Assembly: GCF_016937535.1 (NCBI RefSeq)
Contig: NZ_JAFHKK010000007.1
Location: 1 to 64,000, forward strand
Direction of reading: 5' to 3'
DNA length: 64,000 nt
DNA from: Sulfurospirillum tamanense
GTDB taxonomy: Bacteria; Campylobacterota; Campylobacteria; Campylobacterales; Campylobacteraceae
Of this stretch, positions 8,603 through 18,333 are shown piece by piece. The notes under the pieces were generated by a model. That model saw only the letters and a program-made list of their open reading frames with translations, did no database searches and was not told the DNA's origin. Within the stretch, counting starts at the first letter, position 1; every line of letters starts with the position of its first letter. The translations under genes were made by a program, and so were the position numbers.

Positions 8603-8737
8603 CTGGCTCTCACCACCTTTCAAATGATTTTGGAGGCGTATTGTACCCAAAAAGCACTGTTTACGCAACCAATGCGCTTCATGAGGCTGATACTGCTCAC
8701 TATTTTCGTCAATTTGACGTAAATACGTTTTATTACC

Positions 8738-8767
8738 TTGACTTTATACGTCATGTCGCGCTATACT
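8738..8767 (+). promoter_or_regulatory. Sigma70-type promoter for the recombinase-like/ccoG operon
   Basis: TTGACT (8738-8743) and TATACT (8762-8767) are separated by 18 bases, 29 bases before the ATG of the recombinase-like gene. It is the best sigma70 match in this intergenic region and faces the plus-strand operon. Confidence 0.6.
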
Positions 8768-8795
8768 TTCTTACTTGTGATAAAAAGGTGACACC

Positions 8796-9476
8796 ATGGC
8801 AATTATACTTCTAAAAAATATGACCAAAAAGGTTAATATTATCGAACAGCAGCAGCATGTTTTAAAGTATGCGGCTACACACGGCATCCCCATCCACTCT
8901 ACTGAAATTGAGACTTCTGACGCGTCTTTGGTCTTGGAAGATCGCAAAGAGTTTAAGGGATTTTTACGTTCTTTGAACAACAATGAAACCCTGCTTGTTT
9001 ACGATGTTTGGGCTCTGAGCACACACGTTGATGAACTTGCAAAGGTCTTTGAATGTTTGCTAAAAAGAGACATTACTTTACATGTATGCCACACCGAAGA
9101 GATTGTCTCTAGTAGCCTTAGCGCACTCAATGCGCTGTCTGTTTTGGTGCGTATACGAGAAGAAGGCATACACCCTAAAGAGCAAGCTTCTCAAGGGCGC
9201 CCCAAAGGAAGGATGTCTCAATCTAAATTTGACACTTACCGCGCCAAAGTCATTGAGTATTTGGAAGAGGGAATTTCCGTCAGTGAAATTGCTAAACTTT
9301 TACATGTAAGCCGCAGTTCACTAAAAGATTATATTAATTCACGAGGTTTAAAAGAGCTGGCCAAAACAAAGAAAAAACTTCTCTACGCTACCCCAACAAA
9401 ACAGCCCACAAAAGAGAAAAAGCCAGAAAAAGAGTGTGAATTAATTGCACAGCCCCCCCTGGGAGGCAACGCATGA
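8796..9476 (+). CDS. Degenerate serine-recombinase-like DNA-binding protein
   Basis: A 226-residue protein with a resolvase/invertase-like N-terminal domain (1-125) and a C-terminal HTH_7-type helix-turn-helix (about 150-185: GRPKGRMS, EGISVSEIAKLLHVSRSSLKDY). The N-terminal fold is recognisable by pattern, but the catalytic serine of the usual R-V-S motif is absent (ILLKNMTKK) and the DRLGR-type arginines are replaced (VYDVWALSTHVDEL). It is therefore unlikely to recombine DNA and may be a domesticated regulator. Its stop overlaps the ccoG ATG (ATGA). A TTACATGTAA copy lies inside the HTH at 9299-9308. Confidence 0.75.
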   Translation: MAIILLKNMTKKVNIIEQQQHVLKYAATHGIPIHSTEIETSDASLVLEDRKEFKGFLRSLNNNETLLVYDVWALSTHVDELAKVFECLLKRDITLHVCHTEEIVSSSLSALNALSVLVRIREEGIHPKEQASQGRPKGRMSQSKFDTYRAKVIEYLEEGISVSEIAKLLHVSRSSLKDYINSRGLKELAKTKKKLLYATPTKQPTKEKKPEKECELIAQPPLGGNA

Positions 9477-10840
9477 GTTGTGCTACTTGCACCCCAGTGT
9501 TTTATAACAAAAAACGCTACCTAACCTTTGGCATCATCACCCTTGTTGCTCTTGCCTTGCCCTTTATTGCCCTCGAGGGGAACCACTTGTTCTTATTGAG
9601 TTTTGATAAAAAACAACTGCATCTTTTGTTTACAACCTTTGATATGCAAGAACTTTACCTGATGCCCTTTTTGCTAATGCTTCTGTTTTTGGGTGTTTTC
9701 CTTGTAACCACCCTTGGTGGCAGGGTGTGGTGCGGGTGGGCATGTCCTCAAACGATTTTTCGTGTTGTGTATCGTGATCTTATTGAGACAAAACTGTTGG
9801 GCATTCGTCGCACTATCGCCAACAAACAAACACCCCCGAAAGAGAACCAAGGCTTTAAAAAAGCGCTTGCGGTTGCTATTTGGATAGGATTAGCGTTTCT
9901 TGTTGCTTCTAACTTTATGTGGTATTTTATTCCCCCTGAGGATTTTTTTACCTACTTACGCTCGCCTGCTGAACATCCTGTTTTGTTTGGTTTTTTGTTT
10001 GCCATTAGTGGGTTTTTAATTTTTGATATTCTCCTGCTAAAGGAAAATTTTTGCATCTATGTGTGCCCTTATGCGCGCGTGCAATCGGTGATGTACGACG
10101 AAGAGACCCTACAAACCCTTTATGACACCAAACGCGGTGGCCTTGTCTTTGATGCTAGCGGAAAAAAACTTTGGAGCAAGCCTCCTGGCAAAGACGATGA
10201 ATGCACAGGATGCGAAGCGTGTGTTCGGATTTGTCCTACCCATATTGACATCCGAAAAGGAATGCAGCTTGAGTGCATTAACTGCCTTGAATGTGCCGAT
10301 GCGTGTACTAAAGTCATGAATAAATTAGGAAAAGAGACCCTTATCTCATGGACAAGCCCTAACGCGCTTACCCAACACCGAAACACTAAATTTTTGCGTT
10401 TTCGCACCTTGGCCTATGGTATTGTTTTGTCTGTGGTGTTTGGGCTATTGCTGTTTATGGGAACTCAAAAAGAGTATATGCTACTCAACATCAACCGCAC
10501 CACGGAACTCTACAAGGTACAAGAAAAAAGTATTGAAAATGCTTACACATTTTTATTTCAAAACACTGATAGCGTAGACCACACTTACCATTTTGAAGTA
10601 GACCATCCACACATTCGTATTGAGCGTCCGCGCGAACCATTTTTACTCCAAGCTGGTCAAAAAGCCAAGCGCATTGTGATTCTCTCTACCGATCAAGAAC
10701 TTGCACGAGATGAGCGCAAAGACACGCCTATTCCCATTGTTATCACGGCTTATGCTGTTGATCAGAAAGAGAAAATTAGCATTACCAGAAACACAGTTTT
10801 TGTTTATCCGCGTCAAAGTATTATTAAAGAAGGGCGTTAA
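9473..10840 (+). CDS. ccoG: Cytochrome c oxidase accessory protein CcoG (FixG/RdxA)
   Basis: A 455-residue membrane ferredoxin. Order: N-terminal MSCATC, membrane segments near 17-35 and 56-80, GGRVWCGWACPQTIF, two more segments, CIYVCPYARVQSVMYDEE, then two [4Fe-4S] motifs CTGCEACVRICP and CINCLECADACTK, a further membrane helix and a C-terminal Ig-like domain. CcoG acts in copper delivery to the cbb3 oxidase in the inner membrane. The cbb3 structural genes (ccoNOQP) are not in the window. Translationally coupled to the recombinase-like gene before it. Confidence 0.93.
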   Translation: MSCATCTPVFYNKKRYLTFGIITLVALALPFIALEGNHLFLLSFDKKQLHLLFTTFDMQELYLMPFLLMLLFLGVFLVTTLGGRVWCGWACPQTIFRVVYRDLIETKLLGIRRTIANKQTPPKENQGFKKALAVAIWIGLAFLVASNFMWYFIPPEDFFTYLRSPAEHPVLFGFLFAISGFLIFDILLLKENFCIYVCPYARVQSVMYDEETLQTLYDTKRGGLVFDASGKKLWSKPPGKDDECTGCEACVRICPTHIDIRKGMQLECINCLECADACTKVMNKLGKETLISWTSPNALTQHRNTKFLRFRTLAYGIVLSVVFGLLLFMGTQKEYMLLNINRTTELYKVQEKSIENAYTFLFQNTDSVDHTYHFEVDHPHIRIERPREPFLLQAGQKAKRIVILSTDQELARDERKDTPIPIVITAYAVDQKEKISITRNTVFVYPRQSIIKEGR

Positions 10841-10904
10841 TTCGAAACGTTGCTGTGCGTTTAAAGGTAGTAGCGTTGTGGTACTAGAAAGTGTTTAAAG
10901 AAGT

Positions 10905-10940
10905 GCGCACCCTCCTTACATGTAAAGAGGGTGCGCTTTT
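10905..10940. terminator. Rho-independent terminator with TTACATGTAA in its loop
   Basis: Arms GCGCACCCTC (10905-10914) and GAGGGTGCGC (10927-10936) form a perfect 10-bp GC-rich stem followed by TTTT. The 12-base centre contains the palindrome TTACATGTAA (10916-10925). It lies between the convergent ccoG and rplT genes and can serve both. Confidence 0.75.
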
Positions 10941-10972
10941 AGGGCAAGAAGAAATCTTGCTCTAAAGAGAAA

Positions 10973-11326
10973 TTACAGAGCGGCTTTTGCCTTGGCAGCA
11001 ACAGCAGCAAATGCTTCAGGGTCGTTCATTGCCATGTCAGCTAGAATTTTACGGTCAAGCACGATGTTGGCTTTATTAAGACCATTAATGAAACGTGAGT
11101 AGCTCAGGTCATTTAATCGGCATGCTGCGTTGATACGCGTAATCCAAAGGCGTCTAAAATCTCGTTTTTTCTGTCGTCTGTCACGGTAAGCGTACACCAG
11201 ACTGCGCTCAAGCTGCTCTTTTGCTTTTCTAAAGTGTTTGCGGCGTCCGCTGTAAAAGCCACGCGCTAACTTCAATAACTTCTTATGGCGTCGTCGTCGG
11301 ACAACCCCAGTCTTTACTCTTGCCAT
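10973..11326 (-). CDS. rplT: 50S ribosomal protein L20
   Basis: A 117-residue very basic protein starting [35 protein letters not shown], standard L20. It binds 23S rRNA early in assembly. It ends the thrS-infC-rpmI-rplT operon, the canonical bacterial order, where L20 can repress its own operon in other bacteria; no such leader was verified here. Confidence 0.97.
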   Translation of the reverse strand: MARVKTGVVRRRRHKKLLKLARGFYSGRRKHFRKAKEQLERSLVYAYRDRRQKKRDFRRLWITRINAACRLNDLSYSRFINGLNKANIVLDRKILADMAMNDPEAFAAVAAKAKAAL

Positions 11327-11421
11327 TATGTCTCCTTAACCTTATGGTGCCTCATTCTAGAGGACTTTCCCTGCATGAGGGGGATGTGTTTCAAATGGCG
11401 AAATCGCCAAAAACCTTTGTC

Positions 11422-11616
11422 TTACTTTTGATTGAGCATCAATTTCACGCCGTTGACGTTAGTGCTGTCAACATACTGTGATGCTTTAAGTCCGCGCATA
11501 CGCTTAGTGGGCTTTTTAGTCAAGATGTGGCTACGGAATGCTGAACCGCGTTTAATCTTGTTTTTTGTCGCTTTAAAGCGCTTTGCCGCACCACGTACCG
11601 TTTTCATTTTCGGCAT
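11422..11616 (-). CDS. rpmI: 50S ribosomal protein L35
   Basis: Sixty-four residues, [22 protein letters not shown] through [17 protein letters not shown]. The frame is open to 11679, but the ATG at 11616 is preceded by AAGGAG and gives the normal L35 length. Sits between infC and rplT. Confidence 0.96.
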   Translation of the reverse strand: MPKMKTVRGAAKRFKATKNKIKRGSAFRSHILTKKPTKRMRGLKASQYVDSTNVNGVKLMLNQK

Positions 11617-11715
11617 GGTATCTCCTTGCTGTGTCTCTTGAAAATAGAAGGGGAAACCCCAAGCATTTTTCAAAGCCAAACATGTTAGCCGAAAAATGCT
11701 TAGAGTGTTGTTAAA

Positions 11716-12243
11716 TTACTTGGAGTTGTCTTTTTTGGGGAATGTCATCATATTTACAAAGCGTCCTTCCAAGGCAGGCGCCTTGTCACGATCTGCAATA
11801 TCTTCCACAAGTGGCCATAGGCGCTCAAGGACGTCGATGCCTGCTTGGGGATTAGCCATTTCTCGGCCTCGCAAGAAGACCCGAAATTTGACATGTTTGC
11901 CCTCTTCTAGAAACTCGCGGGCATGCTTGATTTTGTAATTCACATCATTTTGCGCGATTTTCACAGAGAATTTAATCTCCTTTATTTCGATACTTTTTTG
12001 CTTTTTCTTTGCTTCTTTGAGCTTTTTATCCTGTTGGTACTTGAATTTACCATAATCCATTACCTTGCACACAGGTGGCGTGGCTTCAGGAGCAATAAGC
12101 ACTAAATCCAAGCCCATTTTCTCAGCAATCGAAAGTGCTTCGTTACGGGAAATAATCCCATATTGGGTACCGTCATCCCCAATACACCTCACTTCACTTG
12201 CACGTATCTCGTCGTTCAACATGACGTCTTTTTGTTTACTCAA
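11716..12243 (-). CDS. infC: Translation initiation factor IF-3
   Basis: A 175-residue IF-3 with the N-domain [24 protein letters not shown], the linker rich in lysine ([18 protein letters not shown]) and the C-domain [14 protein letters not shown]. The start is a TTG at 12243 overlapping the thrS stop (TTTTGAG), a rare start codon as is usual for infC, which autoregulates through its start codon in other bacteria. It keeps the 30S subunit dissociated and checks the initiator tRNA. Confidence 0.95.
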   Translation of the reverse strand: MSKQKDVMLNDEIRASEVRCIGDDGTQYGIISRNEALSIAEKMGLDLVLIAPEATPPVCKVMDYGKFKYQQDKKLKEAKKKQKSIEIKEIKFSVKIAQNDVNYKIKHAREFLEEGKHVKFRVFLRGREMANPQAGIDVLERLWPLVEDIADRDKAPALEGRFVNMMTFPKKDNSK

Positions 12244-14051
12244 AAGCGTACCTCACTCATTTTCTCCTTTAATTGCGCTAAGAGCTCTTCTAAAGATAGG
12301 GTCGATTGCATACGCTCTCGCCTGTCTCGAAGGGCAACACTTTGGTTTTTAACCTCTTCTTCACCCACTACTACAATCATAGGCACCCGTTGCTTTTCAG
12401 CAGTTCGAATACGCTTGTTCAAACTCTCGTTTTTGGCCGACACTTCCGCATCAATGCCTTGTTCAAGCAACTTGCGTGCCACTTCTTTGGCATAGCTATG
12501 GTGCTCTTCGCCAATAGGCACAATGACCACTTGCGTGGGCGCAATAAAAAAGGGAAACTCCCCTCCTGTGTGCTCAATCAAAATACCAATAAACCGCTCA
12601 AACGACCCCAAAATAGCACGGTGAATCATCACTGGCTGCGCACGCTCGTTGTGTTGGTCAATATAACTAAGCTCAAAACGGCTTGGCAAGTTGAAATCCA
12701 CCTGTATAGTACCACACTGCCACTTACGTTTCAAGGCATCCGTGATTTTGATGTCGATTTTTGGGCCATAAAAAGCACCACCCCCCTCATCAATGCCATA
12801 CACAAATCCGTGTTCGTCCAAAGCATCTTTAAGGCCCTGTGTCGCCTTTTCCCACACAGCATCATCACCGATTGCTTTGGCAGGCTTAGTGGAAATTTCC
12901 ATTTCATAAGTGAAGCCGAAGCTTTTCATGATTTGGTCAACAAAATCTAAGATTTCAATGACGTTTTCTTTGATTTGTTCGGGCGTACAAAAAACATGGG
13001 CATCGTCTTGCGTAAATTCACGCACGCGAAACAAGCCGTGCATGACGCCACTTTTTTCATGGCGGTGCACCACGCCGTATTCAAAAAACTTTAATGGCAA
13101 ATCACGATAAGAGCGCACATCGCTTTGAAATACCTTCACATGGCCCACACAGTTCATGGGCTTGATGCCGTATTCCATCTCATCAATGACCGTAAAATAC
13201 ATGTTTTCACCATAGTTATCATAGTGTCCACTGGTTTTCCATGCATCGGCCTTAAGAAGCTCAGGGCCACGCACAGGCTGATAGCCTCGCTTGCGATGTG
13301 CAGCAAACAATAAGTGCTCGAGCTTGGAGCGCAGCCGGCTACCATTAGGAAGCCAAATAGGAAGTCCTGCGCCAATTTCTTCATCAAAGGTAAAGAGTTT
13401 TAATTCATTGCCAAGCTTTCGGTGGTCGCGCTTTTTGGCTTCTTCAATCATTGCCAAATGCTCTTTAAGGGTCTCTTTATCAGCAAATGCGGTACCGTAA
13501 ATGCGGGTAAGCATTTCCCTGGTTTCATCCCCACCCAAATACGCCCCCGAAACACGGGTAAGTTTAAAAAAGCGCAAGAGGTTCACATTGGGCACATGGG
13601 GGCCACGGCAAATGTCTTCAAAATCCCCTTGTTTATAAATAGACACACCGCCTTCTGGAATCCGCTTGAGGACTTCTTGTTTTAAATCATCCGCAACGAA
13701 TTTTTGAGAAACTTCAGCCTTGGTTAATTCATAGCGCTCAATGGGGTGTTTCTCTTTGAGGATTTCTAGCATGGTCTTTTCGATGGTTTTTAGCTCTGCT
13801 TCAGTAATCTTAGCAGCAACACGAAAATCATAATAAAAGCCATCTTCAATCACAGGACCCACAAAGAATTTTGCCTCAGGGTACAGGCGCTTAATGGCAT
13901 GGGCCATCAAATGGGCAGTGGAGTGGCGAATAAGCTCTAAAGAGGCTTCGGAGTTATCAAAAAAAAGAGGTGAGCCTTGGAGATTTTTTGCGGCAACGGT
14001 TTGGGTATCGACGGGCATGCCGTCCACGAGGTATGCGATAGGTTCGCTCAT
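12240..14051 (-). CDS. thrS: Threonyl-tRNA synthetase
   Basis: A 603-residue class II synthetase. The editing domain region contains [16 protein letters not shown]; catalytic motifs include [19 protein letters not shown] (zinc-binding Cys), [14 protein letters not shown] (motif 2) and [20 protein letters not shown] (motif 3). The TGS domain is shortened as in other Campylobacterota. It heads the initiation-factor/ribosomal protein operon; a tRNA-Val lies 53 bases upstream. Confidence 0.97.
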   Translation of the reverse strand: MSEPIAYLVDGMPVDTQTVAAKNLQGSPLFFDNSEASLELIRHSTAHLMAHAIKRLYPEAKFFVGPVIEDGFYYDFRVAAKITEAELKTIEKTMLEILKEKHPIERYELTKAEVSQKFVADDLKQEVLKRIPEGGVSIYKQGDFEDICRGPHVPNVNLLRFFKLTRVSGAYLGGDETREMLTRIYGTAFADKETLKEHLAMIEEAKKRDHRKLGNELKLFTFDEEIGAGLPIWLPNGSRLRSKLEHLLFAAHRKRGYQPVRGPELLKADAWKTSGHYDNYGENMYFTVIDEMEYGIKPMNCVGHVKVFQSDVRSYRDLPLKFFEYGVVHRHEKSGVMHGLFRVREFTQDDAHVFCTPEQIKENVIEILDFVDQIMKSFGFTYEMEISTKPAKAIGDDAVWEKATQGLKDALDEHGFVYGIDEGGGAFYGPKIDIKITDALKRKWQCGTIQVDFNLPSRFELSYIDQHNERAQPVMIHRAILGSFERFIGILIEHTGGEFPFFIAPTQVVIVPIGEEHHSYAKEVARKLLEQGIDAEVSAKNESLNKRIRTAEKQRVPMIVVVGEEEVKNQSVALRDRRERMQSTLSLEELLAQLKEKMSEVRF

Positions 14052-14104
14052 TATTGTCTTTCCTTTTACCTACTGAACTCCCATACAAGCGGGAGAACAA
14101 AAAA

Positions 14105-14180
14105 TGGTGATCACGATTGGACTTGAACCAACGGCCCCTACCATGTCAAGGTAGTGCTCTACCAACTGAGCTACGCGATC
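14105..14180 (-). tRNA. tRNA-Val (GAC)
   Basis: Complete cloverleaf on the minus strand, 76 nt including encoded CCA. The anticodon stem CTACC/GGTAG encloses loop TTGACAT, anticodon GAC. T-arm GTTGG-TTCAAGT-CCAAT. The acceptor GATCGCG pairs CGTGATC with one G-U. Confidence 0.95.
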
Positions 14181-14253
14181 CCAAAATTTAAAGAGCTGAG
14201 ATTATAACGCTCAAAGCTTTTAATTTGGCTTAAAAATGCCTCAGGACGCCACT

Positions 14254-14275
14254 ATGCCTTTACATGTAAAGGCAT
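14254..14275. terminator. 22-bp perfect palindrome centred on TTACATGTAA
   Basis: Positions 14254-14275 form an uninterrupted palindrome: ATGCCT extends TTACATGTAA on one side and AGGCAT on the other. It lies 1 base beyond the lspA stop, so it may end lspA transcription on the minus strand, although no T-run follows; the absence of a loop also allows a protein-binding site. Confidence 0.5.
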
Positions 14276-14276
14276 G

Positions 14277-14729
14277 CTAAGCTTGTTTTTTTGGAAAAAA
14301 GAGGGTCTGAATAAGAATAATTGCTACCGAAATATTAATCATCACATCAGCCAAGTTAAACACAGCAAACTCAAACCATCGGTGCCAAAACAGATAATCC
14401 ACTACGCCACCGTGCACAAAACGGTCAAGCACGTTGCTGCTGCCCGCTCCTAAAAGCATCCCAAGAGGAATGGCATGGTCCTGCACCATGGTTTTATTTT
14501 GCACCAAATACCCTAAAATTCCCGCAATAAGCCCTACTTGAATCACTTTTAACCATGGTCCTAACGAAGCCAACATAGAAAATGCAACCCCTTTGTTGTA
14601 GGTTAAAACGAGGGAGAAATACGCGCCATTCCATTGAACTCCCTCATACACAAACAAAGCTTTAATAGCCTGATCAACCGCAAAAACCGTTACAAACCCC
14701 AAGGCAAACAGCGCCCACGCTTTACCCAT
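14277..14729 (-). CDS. lspA: Lipoprotein signal peptidase (signal peptidase II)
   Basis: A 150-residue inner-membrane aspartyl protease with four membrane segments. The two catalytic aspartates are in [14 protein letters not shown] and FNLADVMIN, and the NKGVAFSML box is present. The start MGKAWALF at 14729 overlaps the glmM stop; a longer frame to 14771 lies within glmM and is not needed. It cleaves prolipoproteins after lipidation. Confidence 0.95.
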   Translation of the reverse strand: MGKAWALFALGFVTVFAVDQAIKALFVYEGVQWNGAYFSLVLTYNKGVAFSMLASLGPWLKVIQVGLIAGILGYLVQNKTMVQDHAIPLGMLLGAGSSNVLDRFVHGGVVDYLFWHRWFEFAVFNLADVMINISVAIILIQTLFFPKKQA

Positions 14730-16062
14730 TGAGCACCTTAGTAAAAAACTTTTCCAGCTCTTCCATGGCACTGTTTAGACGACTCGCATCTTCCCCTTCA
14801 AGCAAAAGACGCAACAAGTTTTCTGTCCCCGAATACCGCACTAATGTGCGGATATTTTCTTTAGCTAAGGCGGTTTCTAGTGCCTCTAAGCCTTCGATTT
14901 TTTCCAAAGGAATCTTTTTTCCTATGGGAATATTTTTTAGCAGCTGCGGATAAAGCTCAAATGGGCTTAGAAGCGCACTCGCTTTTTTCTTAGACGTCAA
15001 CAAATACGCCATCACTTGCATGGCCGCCACCAAGGCATCACCGGTTTTGGCAAAATCAGAAAAGATAATGTGGCCGCTTTGCTCGCCCCCAAAGTTCATC
15101 TCTTTTTCTCTTAGGCCCTCTAAAACGTACTTATCGCCCACGTTGCATCGGTGCAGTGCCATACCTTCCTTGGTAGCAAAATCTTCAAGTGCTTGGTTAC
15201 TCATCACTGTTGTGACCAAGCCATTTCCCTTGAGAATACCTGCTTGCTTGAGGTAGAGCGCCAATGCGCCTAGCAATTTATCGCCCTGCACCACTACGCC
15301 CGTTTCATCCACCACCACAAGCCTATCCGCATCCCCGTCAAACCCAAACCCAATGTCTGCGCGCAGTTTTCGCACTTGTTCACTCAAAAACTCTGGATGC
15401 AAAGCACCGCAGTTACAGTTAATATTACTTCCATCGGGCTCATTTGCAATCACAAACGTCTCCGCGCCAAGTTCATTAAAAATCGTCGGCGCCACTTTGT
15501 ACGCCGCCCCATTAGCCACATCAAGCACCACCCGCATTCCGCTCAGGGTCAGTGCTTTTGGAAAAGAGTTTTTAATCTGCACAATGTACCGACCAATCAC
15601 GTCATCAATCCGCTTGGCACTGCCAATCTCTAGCTCTTCTTTTTGGTTTTTCTCAATCAGTTCATCGTTAAAAAAGATTTTCTCAATAGCCGCTTCTGCT
15701 TTTTCATCCAGTTTATTGCCTTGGTGATCAAAAAATTTAATCCCATTGTCGTAGTACGCATTGTGCGAAGCACTAATCATAATCCCCGCATCACACCGCA
15801 TATCTTCGGTTAAAAAAGCAATGGCAGGGGTGGGCATCGGGCCAATTTGCCGCACGTTGTACCCCACTGCCGTCAAGCCCGCCACAATCGCTGTTTCAAT
15901 CATATACCCGCTACGTCTGGTGTCTTTGCCGATGATAATTTTATTGGTTCTGGAGTGCTTTCTAAAATAAATCCCTGCGGCCATGGCCAGCCGCATCGCA
16001 GTAGTTGCATCGAGTTTTCGCCCTGCTTTGCCCCGCACGCCATCGGTTCCAAAAAGTTTCAT
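14722..16062 (-). CDS. glmM: Phosphoglucosamine mutase
   Basis: A 446-residue phosphohexomutase, start [14 protein letters not shown]. The catalytic phosphoserine is in [17 protein letters not shown], the metal loop is DGDADRL, and the sugar loop GGEQSGHI and phosphate loop [10 protein letters not shown] are intact. It makes glucosamine-1-phosphate for peptidoglycan and LPS. Overlaps lspA by 8 bases, the order glmM-lspA being usual in Campylobacterota. Confidence 0.97.
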   Translation of the reverse strand: MKLFGTDGVRGKAGRKLDATTAMRLAMAAGIYFRKHSRTNKIIIGKDTRRSGYMIETAIVAGLTAVGYNVRQIGPMPTPAIAFLTEDMRCDAGIMISASHNAYYDNGIKFFDHQGNKLDEKAEAAIEKIFFNDELIEKNQKEELEIGSAKRIDDVIGRYIVQIKNSFPKALTLSGMRVVLDVANGAAYKVAPTIFNELGAETFVIANEPDGSNINCNCGALHPEFLSEQVRKLRADIGFGFDGDADRLVVVDETGVVVQGDKLLGALALYLKQAGILKGNGLVTTVMSNQALEDFATKEGMALHRCNVGDKYVLEGLREKEMNFGGEQSGHIIFSDFAKTGDALVAAMQVMAYLLTSKKKASALLSPFELYPQLLKNIPIGKKIPLEKIEGLEALETALAKENIRTLVRYSGTENLLRLLLEGEDASRLNSAMEELEKFFTKVLNG

Positions 16063-16206
16063 ACCATAACCTTTACATGTAAACTAAAAATCATGGCGCT
16101 ATTGTAACACAACTCTTTCAAAGCTTTTGGGTGTGTCCAAGAGGCGAAAGAGCTTTTTTTTCTTTAAATTTTACTGAAAATAAGTTTTGTTTAATTTTTA
16201 ATTCTG

Positions 16207-16212
16207 TATAAT
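16207..16212 (+). promoter_or_regulatory. Extended -10 box of the rpsT promoter
   Basis: TATAAT preceded by TG one base upstream sits 35 bases before the rpsT ATG in an AT-rich region without a clear -35 box, as is common in epsilonproteobacterial sigma70 promoters. Confidence 0.6.
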
Positions 16213-16247
16213 CCAAGACTAAAATTTTACACGAAAAGGCATTCGAA

Positions 16248-16520
16248 ATGGCGAATCATAAGTCCGCTGAAAAACGCGCACGACAAACCATCGTAAGAAC
16301 TGAGCGCAACCGATTTTACCGCACCAGAATGAAAAATCTTACAAAAGCTGTCCACGCCGCTGTTGCTGCTGGTGACCTAGAAGCTGCTCAAAACGCATTC
16401 AAAGCTGCAAACAAAAGCCTTCACAGTTATGTGAACAAGGGATTTTTGAAAAAAAACAGTGCTGCACGCAAAGTTAGTCGTCTTTCCAAGTCTGTTAGTA
16501 CCCTCAGTGCCGCAAATTAA
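16248..16520 (+). CDS. rpsT: 30S ribosomal protein S20
   Basis: Ninety residues, [31 protein letters not shown], helical and basic as all S20. Binds 16S rRNA. Followed after 42 bases by prfA, the usual epsilonproteobacterial neighbour. Confidence 0.97.
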   Translation: MANHKSAEKRARQTIVRTERNRFYRTRMKNLTKAVHAAVAAGDLEAAQNAFKAANKSLHSYVNKGFLKKNSAARKVSRLSKSVSTLSAAN

Positions 16521-16529
16521 TTTCGCGGC
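16509..16529 (+). terminator. Possible attenuating hairpin between rpsT and prfA
   Basis: GCCGC (16509-16513) pairs GCGGC (16525-16529) with AAAT/ATTT inside, followed by a T-rich stretch. It overlaps the rpsT stop and could end part of the transcripts before prfA. Confidence 0.5.
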
Positions 16530-16562
16530 CTTCTTTTCTTCTTTCACTATTAGCTTGTCATC

Positions 16563-17630
16563 ATGTTAAGAGAAAAACTTCTCCCGTTTTTAGACCGTTA
16601 CAATGAAATCACGCGACTCCTAAGCGAACCTGAAATTGTCACCGACATCAAACGCATGACAGCACTCTCCAAAGAGCAATCCAATCTCGAAGAGATTAAA
16701 GAAGCAACAATTTCCTATTTGGATGTTTGTGAGCAACTTACACAAAACAAGCTTCTCCTAGAAGATGCTGAGTTGTGGGAACTAGCCAAGGAAGAAATTA
16801 AAGAACTCGAACCTCGCAAAGAAGCACTAGAGGAAGAGATCAAAATCTTGCTTCTCCCCAAAGACCCCAACGATGACCGAAACACCTTTTTAGAGCTTCG
16901 CGCAGGCACAGGGGGCGATGAAGCTGCACTGTTTGTCGCAGACCTCTTTAAAGCCTACATGCGCTATACCGAAGTGCGAGGCTGGAAAGTGGAGATTGTG
17001 AGCCAAAGCGAAGGCGTCATGGGTGGCTACAAAGAGGTTATTGCCGTTATTAAAGGGCAGGGGGCATTTAGCCGCATGAAATACGAAGGTGGCGTTCACC
17101 GCGTCCAACGTGTTCCAGCCACCGAGTCCCAAGGGCGCGTTCATACTTCCGCCATCACCGTAGCGGTCATGCCCGAAGTGGATGATATTGAGATTGAAAT
17201 CAATGCTAGTGACTTAAAAATAGATGTAATGCGAAGCTCTGGCAACGGCGGGCAGTCTGTTAATACCACCGACAGTGCCGTGCGCATCACCCACCTTCCT
17301 ACAGGCTTGGTGGTTGTTAATCAAGACGGCAAATCCCAACATAAAAACAAAGATGCGGCGATGCGGGTTTTAAAAGCACGTTTGTACGATTTGCAAGAGC
17401 AAGAACGCATGGCCAAAGAGACGCAAGAGCGTAAATTGCAAGTGGGAACAGGAGATAGGAGTGCACGCATTCGCACCTACAATTACCCTCAAAATCGCAT
17501 CACTGACCACCGTGCCAACCTCACCCTTTACCGGCTTGATGCCATCATGGAGGGCGGGTTATTTGATGAAGTTATCGAGCCAGTAATGGCACACTTTCAA
17601 GCCGAAGCGATGAAAATAGCGGGGCTCTAG
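16563..17630 (+). CDS. prfA: Peptide chain release factor 1
   Basis: A 355-residue RF1. The stop-codon reading tripeptide PAT lies in [15 protein letters not shown] and the peptidyl hydrolysis motif GGQ in [18 protein letters not shown]1 recognises UAA and UAG. Its last 59 bases overlap the 3' end of the convergent Bax-like gene. Confidence 0.97.
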   Translation: MLREKLLPFLDRYNEITRLLSEPEIVTDIKRMTALSKEQSNLEEIKEATISYLDVCEQLTQNKLLLEDAELWELAKEEIKELEPRKEALEEEIKILLLPKDPNDDRNTFLELRAGTGGDEAALFVADLFKAYMRYTEVRGWKVEIVSQSEGVMGGYKEVIAVIKGQGAFSRMKYEGGVHRVQRVPATESQGRVHTSAITVAVMPEVDDIEIEINASDLKIDVMRSSGNGGQSVNTTDSAVRITHLPTGLVVVNQDGKSQHKNKDAAMRVLKARLYDLQEQERMAKETQERKLQVGTGDRSARIRTYNYPQNRITDHRANLTLYRLDAIMEGGLFDEVIEPVMAHFQAEAMKIAGL

Positions 17631-18333
17631 GCTTATCATACACATGAAAGCCATTGTCCTGCATTGCTTTTTTTAGCATCTCCACGTACTTTTCTCTTAT
17701 TTCTGAGTAGTAAATCATTGTCTTAGCCGCCTCTGTCCCGCCAAAAGCTTTTTGTTGCTGATGCGCTCTGGCCCTTTCCTCCCGAAACATCTCGTAAGCA
17801 TAATGGCGGTTAAGATTCAGCGCGTACGCATCGACAGATTCTTTTAATGAATCAAAAATCCGAATACGGTGCGTCATGCCTTCTGCGCGGTTAAGAGGTA
17901 CTAATCCTTTTTCACCCCATGTCCAGTGCCCAAAAATATTGTTGGCTTCTCGCACAAAACGGCTTTTTCCCCAACCGCTCTCAATGGCACCTTGCGCAAG
18001 TGCTAACGAAATGGGGATAATATCAATCCGCCTCAAGTACTCTTCGCGGTCATACAGAGCCTCTACGCGGTATTTTTTTCGTAGTGTCGCAAGCCTAGAA
18101 AGCTCCTGTTCAGGCACATCACGAAAAGCATTAGCCAGATGGGTTTGAAAAAACTGTCTTACAAAAGCCCGTTCAGCTAAAATTTCTTTGTTTGTTTTTT
18201 CTACAAGGGGTTTTAAAATTGCACCAAATGCCTCTTTTTGCTCTTCGCTTTTTGTAATCGCATAGTAGGATTCAGGAAAACCTGTTGCGCCAGCCATTAA
18301 CGCCACCATTATCCATAAAATGAGCCCTCTCAT
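17572..18333 (-). CDS. Bax-like glucosaminidase-domain protein
   Basis: A 253-residue exported protein. The first 18 residues ([18 protein letters not shown]) look like a signal peptide. The glucosaminidase/Bax domain spans about 95-230 with [21 protein letters not shown], containing the catalytic glutamate, and NNIFGHWTW. Expected to act on peptidoglycan in the periplasm. Its C-terminal 19 codons are antisense to the prfA end, an unusually deep convergent overlap. It overlaps dapF by 4 bases. Confidence 0.85.
   Translation of the reverse strand: MRGLILWIMVALMAGATGFPESYYAITKSEEQKEAFGAILKPLVEKTNKEILAERAFVRQFFQTHLANAFRDVPEQELSRLATLRKKYRVEALYDREEYLRRIDIIPISLALAQGAIESGWGKSRFVREANNIFGHWTWGEKGLVPLNRAEGMTHRIRIFDSLKESVDAYALNLNRHYAYEMFREERARAHQQQKAFGGTEAAKTMIYYSEIREKYVEMLKKAMQDNGFHVYDKPRAPLFSSLRLESVPLLAR

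Noticed and set aside
8669-8795. Overlapping minus-strand frame 8771-8983
   Set aside because: Antisense to the start of the recombinase-like gene; no ribosome binding site or homology.
8796-9476. Recombinase-like gene as a sign of a mobile element
   Set aside because: Catalytic residues are missing, no terminal repeats are present and it is tightly coupled to ccoG.
12306-12950. 214-codon open frame on the plus strand
   Set aside because: It is antisense to the well-supported thrS; the composition is typical of a shadow frame.
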